Shown one piece after another: positions 5,987 through 11,097 of a stretch of 11,097 nucleotides of DNA. This stretch comes from an uncultured Enterococcus sp. (GTDB lineage: Bacteria; Bacillota; Bacilli; Lactobacillales; Enterococcaceae). The position numbers and the translations under genes are program-made. The notes under the pieces are model-generated. The model was not told the DNA's origin. It made no database searches and was given only the letters and a program-made list of their open reading frames with translations. Numbering within the stretch: the stretch's first letter is position 1; each line of letters starts with the position of its first letter. Location: assembly GCA_946409145.1 (NCBI GenBank), contig CAMJVA010000036.1, positions 1 through 11,097 of the forward strand, read 5' to 3'.

Positions 5987-6616
5987 GTGAAAAATCATGG
6001 GATCCCAAAAGCAACTGCTAAACGTTTACCTTTATACTATAGATATTTACAAGTTTTACAAAATGCCGGCAAAGAAAAAGTTTCTTCTACAGAACTTTCT
6101 GAAGCAGTACAAGTAGACAGTGCCACTATTCGCCGGGACTTTTCTTATTTTGGAGAATTAGGAAAAAGAGGCTATGGCTACGATGTAGAAAAATTAATTA
6201 ATTTTTTTGCCGTTACTTTAAATGAAGATGAACTCACTAATGTGGCTTTAATTGGTGTGGGGAATTTAGGGAGTGCGTTACTTAATTATCGTTTCCACCA
6301 AAGTAATTCGATTCGCGTTTCTTGCGCGTTTGATGTTAAAGAAGATCTCGTTGGGCGAATTGTCGATGGGATTCCAGTTTATCCTATGGAAGATATGGTA
6401 GAACAAATTCGACTTCAACAAATTGAAGTTGCTATTTTAACTGTTCCAGCTCAAAATGCCCAACCAGTAACTGATGAGTTAGTCAAAGCTGGAATTAAAG
6501 GTATTATGAACTTTACTCCAATACGCTTAGTGACTCCAAGTGGCATTCAAGTTCAAAATGTCGATTTAACTAATGAACTACAAACCTTAATTTATTTCTT
6601 ACACCATTACGATTAA
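5987..6616 (+). CDS. rex: Redox-sensing transcriptional repressor Rex
   Basis: Rex senses the cytoplasmic NADH/NAD+ ratio and represses fermentation and anaerobic-respiration genes when NADH is low. The GTG at 5987 is chosen because AAAAGGAGGGG lies 6 nt upstream and the product then starts MKNHGIPKATAKRLPLYYRY, matching Rex proteins. A GTG at 5951 would translate the Shine-Dalgarno itself. The product has 209 residues, typical for the family. Residues 1-80 are a winged helix with the recognition segment VDSATIRRDFSYFGELGKRG (43-62). GVGNLG (90-95) is the Rossmann NAD(H)-binding loop. The C-terminal helix (197-209, ELQTLIYFLHHYD) is the domain-swapped dimer segment. It is divergent from the ABC-F gene and convergent with the small membrane protein gene over a shared terminator. 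Confidence 0.97.
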   Translation: MKNHGIPKATAKRLPLYYRYLQVLQNAGKEKVSSTELSEAVQVDSATIRRDFSYFGELGKRGYGYDVEKLINFFAVTLNEDELTNVALIGVGNLGSALLNYRFHQSNSIRVSCAFDVKEDLVGRIVDGIPVYPMEDMVEQIRLQQIEVAILTVPAQNAQPVTDELVKAGIKGIMNFTPIRLVTPSGIQVQNVDLTNELQTLIYFLHHYD

Positions 6617-6622
6617 AAAATA

Positions 6623-6656
6623 AAAAATAGCAACGCCACTTGGCGTTGCTATTTTT
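6623..6656. terminator. Shared bidirectional terminator
   Basis: A 15-bp perfect stem (6623-6637 with 6642-6656) with an ACTT loop has A and T runs as its outer arms, so both strands end in T-tracts. It lies 6 bp after the rex stop. The TAG stop of the convergent gene (6651-6649) is inside the right arm, so that gene's last codons form the outer part of the hairpin. Confidence 0.92.
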
Positions 6657-6855
6657 CTTTTGGTAATTTTTTTAAATAAAACTTATGGTACAAGATTGCT
6701 AAAATAATAATAATCACTAAAAATTTAATGGCTTCAATTAAAAAGTGAACAGTAGGATCACTAATACCTGCAATGAGGAAGTTAGTTAATTCACTTAAAA
6801 CAGCAGCAATAAATCCTAGGAGAATAATATGCCAATATGAGGGTCCTTTTTTCAA
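6649..6855 (-). CDS. Small two-helix membrane protein, unknown function
   Basis: This is a 68-residue protein with two predicted transmembrane helices (about 7-28, IILLGFIAAVLSELTNFLIA, and 39-58, LIEAIKFLVIIIILAILYHK) and a basic tail (KFYLKKLPKEK). The family is not recognised. The start is TTG at 6855, supported by AAAGGAG 5 nt upstream and only 12 bp after the stop of the CPBP protease gene, so the two are almost certainly co-transcribed. B. subtilis has a small membrane protein gene (ydiK) in the corresponding place beside ydiL, but no sequence likeness can be claimed. It could be a partner or modulator of the protease; this is inference from the neighbourhood only. Confidence 0.7.
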   Translation of the reverse strand: MKKGPSYWHIILLGFIAAVLSELTNFLIAGISDPTVHFLIEAIKFLVIIIILAILYHKFYLKKLPKEK

Positions 6856-6867
6856 ATTAACTCCTTT

Positions 6868-7533
6868 CTAACCTTGGTTAAGTAAAGGAAGTAACACAAG
6901 GTTGGCAACAATGACTAAAGTATTCATTCCACAGTGGGCCACAATGGAAGTTAAAATTTTTCCAGTGGAACGATACAATAATGCTAAAGTCATTCCCATG
7001 GAAAAGTATAAAATAAAATGGCCATCTTGATGAGCTAAATAAAAAAGAAAACTAGAAGCAATGGCCCCAATCCAAAAATTAAAATGATTTCCTAAAAAAC
7101 CAATTAGAGCTCTTCTGAAAAATAATTCTTCCATAATGGGTCCTGCAATAGAAACCAATAAGACAAAAGCTACATTTTCTTGAATTAACGTCATAATTCC
7201 TTGAGTATTTTCTGATGTAGGTAAGGCGCCAGAAAGAGAAATTTCAATGTAGTTAGCTGCCATTTGCACCGCAAATAAAATACCGATGCCAATAATGCCT
7301 TCTAAAATGGCTTTAGAATTTTTAGTGAGACTTTGTTTTTTTTCAACTACTAATTTGTCTTTTAATGAAGGATAATAAAAAATCATTAAAGCAGCACCAA
7401 TCACGTAAAAAACAATGGTTAAAACAATGAGTCCTTGTTGGTTAATAGGTAATAAGGTCCCAAAAACCGCTGGAGCAAAAAGAGCAATAAAATAAGTTAA
7501 CAAATTTAAAAAAGCATATAAATTTAAGGACAT
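6868..7533 (-). CDS. CPBP (CAAX/Abi) family intramembrane metalloprotease
   Basis: This is a 221-residue polytopic membrane protein with about six hydrophobic segments. It carries all three CPBP motifs: EExxxR as E135-E136-LFF-R140, FxxxH as FYLAH (164-168), and HxxxN as HCGMN (200-204). The glutamates and histidines are the presumed catalytic or metal-binding residues of this intramembrane protease family. ATG at 7533 is preceded by AGGAGG at 5 nt. It lies divergently next to groES, where B. subtilis has the CPBP protein YdiL, so it is probably the YdiL counterpart. Some family members confer self-immunity to bacteriocins, but no bacteriocin gene is visible here. The substrate is unknown. 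Confidence 0.9.
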   Translation of the reverse strand: MSLNLYAFLNLLTYFIALFAPAVFGTLLPINQQGLIVLTIVFYVIGAALMIFYYPSLKDKLVVEKKQSLTKNSKAILEGIIGIGILFAVQMAANYIEISLSGALPTSENTQGIMTLIQENVAFVLLVSIAGPIMEELFFRRALIGFLGNHFNFWIGAIASSFLFYLAHQDGHFILYFSMGMTLALLYRSTGKILTSIVAHCGMNTLVIVANLVLLPLLNQG

Positions 7534-7564
7534 ATGAACCTCCTGTTAGTTTTAAATTGGCTTT

Positions 7565-7573
7565 AGTATAGCA
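7565..7573 (-). promoter_or_regulatory. Probable extended -10 promoter of the CPBP gene
   Basis: On the minus strand TGCTATACT combines a TG extension with TATACT (7570-7565; 5 of 6). No clear -35 is visible in the T-rich stretch upstream, which suits an extended -10 promoter. The start would fall about 25 nt before the start codon. Confidence 0.55.
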
Positions 7574-7657
7574 TAAAGAAAAATAAAAAAAAACAAAGAG
7601 CCGTTTGTCTAAAGAGCAAAAAAGTTATTTTTTCCTTAGAAAAATAATTTAAAATTC

Positions 7658-7685
7658 TTGCATTCTAACTAAAACATGATAAGAT
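7658..7685 (+). promoter_or_regulatory. groESL promoter
   Basis: TTGCAT (7658-7663) and TAAGAT (7680-7685) are separated by 16 bp, with a TG extension before the -10 (TGATAAGAT). The individual hexamers are moderate matches (3 of 6 and 4 of 6). Their position immediately before the CIRCE operator is as in other HrcA-controlled groESL operons and supports the call. Confidence 0.65.
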
Positions 7686-7697
7686 AAAAAGTGTGAG

Positions 7698-7724
7698 TTA
7701 GCACTCAAAGTTAAAGAGTGCTAG
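7698..7724 (+). promoter_or_regulatory. CIRCE operator (HrcA-binding site)
   Basis: TTAGCACTC, a 9-bp spacer, then GAGTGCTAG matches the CIRCE consensus TTAGCACTC-N9-GAGTGCTAA at 17 of 18 positions, the last base being G. It lies at the start of the predicted transcript, 27 bp before groES. HrcA bound here represses the operon until heat or misfolded protein draws off GroEL, on which HrcA activity depends. A hrcA gene is not in the window. Confidence 0.97.
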
Positions 7725-7751
7725 AAAATTAATTTTAATGGAGGGATTTTC

Positions 7752-8036
7752 GTGTTAAGACCTTTAGGAGATCGTGTCATGATTGAAGTGGCACAAGAAG
7801 AAGAAAAAACAATTGGTGGTATCGTCCTTGCTTCTTCAGCCAAAGAAAAACCACAAACAGGAAAAGTTGTCGCTGTGGGAAGTGGCTTAGTTAAAGATAA
7901 TGGAGATAAACTTCCAATGACTGTAAAAGTCGGCGATACTGTCCTTTTTGAAAAATATGCTGGAACAGAAGTAAAATTTGAAGGACAAGAATACTTACTT
8001 GTTCATGAAAAAGATATTGCAGGAATTATTGAATAA
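7752..8036 (+). CDS. groES: Co-chaperonin GroES
   Basis: GroES forms the seven-subunit lid that closes the GroEL folding chamber in the cytoplasm. The 94-residue product has the family length. LRPLGDRVMIE at the N-terminus, the mobile loop around EEKTIGGIVLASSAKEKPQTG (residues 18-38, contacting GroEL through GIVL) and the C-terminal YLLVHEKDIAGIIE are all standard. The start is GTG at 7752 with GGAGGG 6 nt upstream. It is first in the groES-groEL operon under the CIRCE site, and groEL starts 23 bp after its stop. Confidence 0.98.
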   Translation: MLRPLGDRVMIEVAQEEEKTIGGIVLASSAKEKPQTGKVVAVGSGLVKDNGDKLPMTVKVGDTVLFEKYAGTEVKFEGQEYLLVHEKDIAGIIE

Positions 8037-8059
8037 AAAAATTAAATGAGGTGGACACA

Positions 8060-9682
8060 TTGGCAAAAGATATTAAATTTTCAGAAGATGCTAGAAGCGC
8101 AATGCTTCGAGGCGTAGATATTTTAGCAAATACTGTAAAAGTAACTTTAGGACCAAAAGGAAGAAACGTTGTTTTAGAAAAATCTTATGGTTCTCCTTTA
8201 ATCACTAACGATGGGGTAACCATTGCAAAAGAAATCGAATTAGAAGATCATTTTGAAAACATGGGTGCAAAACTTGTTTCTGAAGTAGCTTCAAAAACTA
8301 ATGATATTGCTGGAGACGGTACAACAACAGCAACACTTTTAACCCAAGCTATTGTGCGAGAAGGGTTGAAAAACGTTACAGCTGGCGCTAATCCTTTAGG
8401 TATTCGTCGAGGAATTGAGTTGGCTACTAAAAAAGCAGTGGAAGAATTACACAAAATTTCTATTGTAGTCGATTCAAAAGAAGCTATTGCTCAATTAGCT
8501 GCTGTTTCTTCTGGTTCAGAAGAAGTTGGTAAAATGATTGCTGATGCTATGGAAAAAGTTGGCAATGATGGGGTCATTACCATTGAAGAATCAAAAGGAA
8601 TCGATACTGAATTAGATGTTGTTGAAGGAATGCAATTTGACCGTGGTTACTTATCTCAATACATGGTTACAGACAATGATAAGATGGAAGCTGTTTTAGA
8701 AAATCCATATATTTTAATTACTGATAAAAAAATCTCTAACATTCAAGATGTTTTACCTTTATTAGAACAAATTTTACAACAAGGTCGTTCTCTTTTAATT
8801 ATTGCAGATGATGTAGACGGTGAAGCATTACCTACTTTAGTTTTAAATAAATTAAGAGGAACCTTTAATGTGGTTGCTGTGAAAGCACCTGGCTTTGGAG
8901 ATAGAAGAAAAGCTATGTTAGAAGATATTGCTGTTTTAACTGGTGGAACAGTGATTACAGAAGATCTTGGTTTAGATCTTAAAGAAACTACTTTAGAACA
9001 ATTAGGAACTGCTGGAAAAGTTGTAGTTGATAAAGACAATACAACGATTGTAGAAGGTTCTGGAGATAAAGATGCTATTAGCGCACGAGTTAAATTAATC
9101 CGTAGCCAAATTGCTGAAACCACTTCTGATTTCGATCGGGAAAAATTACAAGAACGTTTAGCAAAACTTGCCGGAGGCGTTGCTGTAATTAAAGTTGGAG
9201 CGGCTACTGAAACAGAATTAAATGAATTAAAACTTCGCATGGAAGATGCTTTAAATGCAACGCGTGCCGGAGTGGAAGAAGGTATGGTTTCTGGTGGTGG
9301 TACGGCTTTAGTCAATGTTATGGGAGAAGTTGCTAAACTTGACGTTACAGGAGACGTAGCTACTGGGGTTAAAATTGTTGTTCGCGCATTAGAAGAACCA
9401 ATTCGTCAAATCTCAGAAAATGCTGGATACGAAGGTTCTGTTATTGTGGATAAATTAAAAAATGTTGACCTTGGGGTTGGCTTTAACGCTGCTACTGGAG
9501 AATGGGTAAACATGGTTGAAACAGGTATTGTTGATCCAACTAAAGTAACCCGTTCTGCTTTACAAAATGCAGCCAGTGTTGCTGCGTTACTTCTCACAAC
9601 AGAAGCAGTGGTTGCTGATAAACCAGAACCAGCTGCTCCAGCTGTTCCTCCAATGGATCCTTCCATGGGCGGCATGATGTAA
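8060..9682 (+). CDS. groEL: Chaperonin GroEL
   Basis: This is the 60-kDa chaperonin subunit that assembles into a double seven-membered ring and folds client proteins using ATP. TTG at 8060 is chosen because it gives the canonical MAKDIKFSEDARSAML and has GAGGTG 6 nt upstream. An in-frame GTG at 8051 lies inside that ribosome binding site. The product is 540 residues. The ATP-binding LGPKGRN (30-36), DGVT (51-54) and GDGTTT (85-90) are intact, as is the MEDALNATRAGVEEG segment with the catalytic aspartate. The C-terminal tail is short, ending PPMDPSMGGMM with a single GGM instead of the longer GGM repeats of E. coli. It is co-transcribed with groES and followed by a terminator. Confidence 0.98.
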   Translation: MAKDIKFSEDARSAMLRGVDILANTVKVTLGPKGRNVVLEKSYGSPLITNDGVTIAKEIELEDHFENMGAKLVSEVASKTNDIAGDGTTTATLLTQAIVREGLKNVTAGANPLGIRRGIELATKKAVEELHKISIVVDSKEAIAQLAAVSSGSEEVGKMIADAMEKVGNDGVITIEESKGIDTELDVVEGMQFDRGYLSQYMVTDNDKMEAVLENPYILITDKKISNIQDVLPLLEQILQQGRSLLIIADDVDGEALPTLVLNKLRGTFNVVAVKAPGFGDRRKAMLEDIAVLTGGTVITEDLGLDLKETTLEQLGTAGKVVVDKDNTTIVEGSGDKDAISARVKLIRSQIAETTSDFDREKLQERLAKLAGGVAVIKVGAATETELNELKLRMEDALNATRAGVEEGMVSGGGTALVNVMGEVAKLDVTGDVATGVKIVVRALEEPIRQISENAGYEGSVIVDKLKNVDLGVGFNAATGEWVNMVETGIVDPTKVTRSALQNAASVAALLLTTEAVVADKPEPAAPAVPPMDPSMGGMM

Positions 9683-9688
9683 AAAGAC

Positions 9689-9747
9689 TAGCCACTTTTC
9701 AAAGGCTATTTAGGAGTAGACCCTTCATGGGTTCTACTTCTTTTTTT
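9689..9747 (+). terminator. groESL terminator region, two hairpins
   Basis: A first hairpin pairs AGCC-CTTT with AAAG-GCT (about 9690-9707, one bulged A) but has only a weak T-run. A second pairs 9713-9723 with 9729-9740 (one bulged T, TTCAT loop) and is followed by seven T (9741-9747), making it the effective terminator. It lies 30 bp after the groEL stop. Confidence 0.8.
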
Positions 9748-9787
9748 AAATTTTTTCTAATGAAAATGATTTCTTAAAAAAATTATT

Positions 9788-9816
9788 TTGACATATTTTC
9801 TTTTACCTTGTAATAT
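9788..9816 (+). promoter_or_regulatory. pyrG promoter
   Basis: A perfect -35 TTGACA (9788-9793), a 17-bp spacer and TAATAT (9811-9816; 4 of 6) are present. The transcript should begin at the GGGC at 9824-9827, 8 nt past the -10. pyrG of B. subtilis also starts with GGGC, which is needed for its CTP control. Confidence 0.8.
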
Positions 9817-9823
9817 CTTTTTT

Positions 9824-9897
9824 GGGCACCCTTTCAATGAAGAGGGTTTTATTTTTAAATTGCTGCTCCCTATTTCTATGGAATAGGGGGCTTTTTT
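9824..9897 (+). promoter_or_regulatory. pyrG leader with CTP-responsive attenuator
   Basis: The predicted RNA begins GGGC. It then has a bulged hairpin ACCCTTTC-AAT-GAAGAGGGT (9828-9847) followed by TTTTATTTTT. Next comes a 12-bp terminator (9865-9876 with 9880-9891, TAT loop) followed by six T. The 5' arm of the second terminator is C/U-rich (CTCCCTATTTC). In the mechanism established for B. subtilis pyrG, low CTP stalls polymerase before the first C and extra G residues are added at the 5' end. The poly-G pairs with the C/U-rich arm, breaks the terminator and lets pyrG be read. All required parts are visible here. Downstream, TGCTATAAA (9926-9934) could be a second, attenuator-free extended -10. 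Confidence 0.8.
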
Positions 9898-9956
9898 ATT
9901 TTTAAAATAAACACTTTTTGAAATATGCTATAAATTAAAAAAGGGAGTGGTTTGTG

Positions 9957-11097
9957 ATGACAAAATATATTTTTGTAACAGGTGGGGTAGTCTCTTCCAT
10001 TGGTAAAGGAATTGTTGCTGCGTCTTTAGGACGATTATTAAAAAATCGTGGCTTGAAAGTAACGATTCAAAAATTTGATCCTTATATAAATGTGGATCCA
10101 GGAACCATGAGTCCTTATCAACATGGGGAAGTTTTTGTCACAGATGATGGGGCAGAAACCGATTTAGATCTGGGACATTACGAACGATTTATTGATATTA
10201 ATTTAAATAAATATTCCAATGTCACCACAGGAAAAATTTATTCTGAAGTCTTGCGTAAAGAACGAAAAGGAGAATATTTAGGCGCTACTGTTCAAGTCAT
10301 TCCTCATATTACCAATGCTATTAAAGAAAAAATTATGCGCGCCGCCACTTTAACCGATGCGGATATTATTATTACAGAAGTTGGGGGCACTGTAGGAGAC
10401 ATTGAATCTCTACCATTTTTAGAAGCTTTAAGACAAATGAAAGCTGATGTGGGTTTTGATAATGTGTTATATATTCATACGACCTTAATTCCTTATTTAA
10501 AAGCTGCTGGAGAAATGAAAACGAAACCTACACAACATAGTGTAAAAGAATTACGAGGTTTAGGAATTCAACCTAATATTTTAGTAGTCAGAACAGAACT
10601 TCCCTTAGAACAAAGTGCGAAAAATAAATTAGCTCAATTTTGTGATGTGGACCCTGAAGCGGTCATTGAATCTAGAGACTGTGAAACCTTATATTCCATT
10701 CCTTTAATGCTTCAAAGACAAAAAATGGATGACATTGTTTGCCGTCATTTAAAAATTAATGCGCCTAAAGCGGATATGACTCAGTGGGAAAAATTGGAAG
10801 AACGGGTTTTAAATTTGCAAAAAACCGTTAAAATTGCCATTGTAGGAAAATATGTGGAACTCCCTGATGCTTATTTATCTGTGGTGGAATCTTTAAAACA
10901 TGCTGGATTTTTCTATAATGCAGACATAGATATTCAATGGGTGAAAGCGCAAGATTTAAATGAAGACAATGTTTCTGAAATTTTAAAAGATGCCCAAGGA
11001 ATTTTAGTTCCAGGAGGCTTTGGGCAAAGAGGATTGGAAGGGAAAATTACTGCCATTACTTATGCTAGAGAAAATAATGTGCCGTTTTTAGGCATTT
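9957..11097 (+). CDS. pyrG: CTP synthase, 3' end beyond window
   Basis: This enzyme makes CTP from UTP, ATP and glutamine-derived ammonia in the cytoplasm. The first 380 codons are present of an expected 530-540. The N-terminal synthase domain (1 to about 265) has the P-loop GGVVSSIGKGI (9-19), the DDGAETDLDLGHYERF block (63-78) and the Mg-site Glu141 in EVGGTVGDIES. KTKPTQHSVKELRGLGIQP is also standard. A linker leads to the glutamine amidotransferase domain, with VGKYVELPDAY (296-306) and the oxyanion loop PGGFG (352-356). The window stops at PFLGI, one codon before the expected nucleophile cysteine, so that residue cannot be checked. ATG at 9957 gives the canonical MTKYIFVTGG and has GGGAG 9 nt upstream. 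The gene follows groEL. The rpoE gene often found upstream of pyrG in Firmicutes is absent. Confidence 0.98.
   Translation, partial: MTKYIFVTGGVVSSIGKGIVAASLGRLLKNRGLKVTIQKFDPYINVDPGTMSPYQHGEVFVTDDGAETDLDLGHYERFIDINLNKYSNVTTGKIYSEVLRKERKGEYLGATVQVIPHITNAIKEKIMRAATLTDADIIITEVGGTVGDIESLPFLEALRQMKADVGFDNVLYIHTTLIPYLKAAGEMKTKPTQHSVKELRGLGIQPNILVVRTELPLEQSAKNKLAQFCDVDPEAVIESRDCETLYSIPLMLQRQKMDDIVCRHLKINAPKADMTQWEKLEERVLNLQKTVKIAIVGKYVELPDAYLSVVESLKHAGFFYNADIDIQWVKAQDLNEDNVSEILKDAQGILVPGGFGQRGLEGKITAITYARENNVPFLGI

Noticed and set aside
8051..8059. GTG at 8051 as the groEL start
   Set aside because: It lies within the GAGGTGG ribosome binding site; TTG at 8060 gives the canonical MAKDIKFSEDA start.
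8743..9315. 190-codon open frame antisense to groEL, with two further antisense frames (8248-8454, 9406-9675)
   Set aside because: All lie fully inside the conserved groEL gene, have low-complexity Ser/Thr/Pro-rich translations and lack ribosome binding sites. They are codon-bias shadows.
1..11097. CRISPR array, tRNA or rRNA genes, insertion sequence or phage genes
   Set aside because: No regularly spaced repeats, no cloverleaf or rRNA sequence, and no transposase, integrase or phage protein was recognised on either strand.

Overview
The window looks like a piece of a low-GC Gram-positive (Firmicutes, order Lactobacillales) chromosome, most likely Enterococcaceae or a close relative. Supporting signs are the AT-rich TTA-dominated codon use, strong AGGAGG-type ribosome binding sites, a CIRCE-controlled groESL operon, an rplS leader, a pyrG leader of the Gram-positive CTP-attenuation type, and a gene set (ABC-F protein, rex, CPBP membrane protease, groES, groEL) that matches the Bacillus subtilis ydiF-rex-...-ydiL-groES-groEL order. 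The genus cannot be fixed from the sequence alone. The first 11 bases match the end of an Illumina adapter, so position 1 is probably a true contig end in a draft assembly.

Layout. 1-991 (minus): 5' portion of a secreted cell-surface adhesin with a thioester (TQXA-type) domain and the start of a CnaB/SpaA domain, cut off by the contig end. 1073-1735 (minus): a 220-residue protein built of three homing-endonuclease-associated helical repeats, separated from the adhesin by a terminator hairpin. The adhesin is visibly richer in G+C and in non-TTA leucine codons than the rest, so this end may be acquired DNA. 1736-2033: AT-rich leader/intergenic DNA with palindromes and a direct repeat. 2106-2567 (minus): rplS with promoter, structured leader and terminator. 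2637-3650 (plus): two antioxidant genes, a glutathione peroxidase-like thiol peroxidase and a free methionine-R-sulfoxide reductase. 3651-3877: a composite inverted-repeat element and a perfect 30-bp palindrome that serves as terminator. 3878-5797 (minus): ABC-F ATPase. 5987-6616 (plus): redox repressor Rex. 6649-7533 (minus): a CPBP-family membrane protease followed by a small membrane protein, convergent with rex over a shared terminator. 7658-9747 (plus): CIRCE/HrcA-controlled groES-groEL with terminator. 9788-11097 (plus): pyrG (CTP synthase, truncated at the window end) behind a leader with the hallmarks of reiterative-transcription attenuation.

Most of the window is housekeeping and stress physiology: ribosome assembly (L19), peroxide and methionine sulfoxide repair, NADH/NAD+ sensing (Rex), protein folding (GroESL) and nucleotide synthesis (PyrG). 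Regulatory logic is unusually readable: an L19 leader, a CIRCE operator, a CTP-sensing attenuator and several shared terminators. The least ordinary part is the left end, where a repeat-protein gene of unknown role lies directly upstream of an adhesin that has no visible promoter of its own. Six of the eleven genes start with GTG or TTG.
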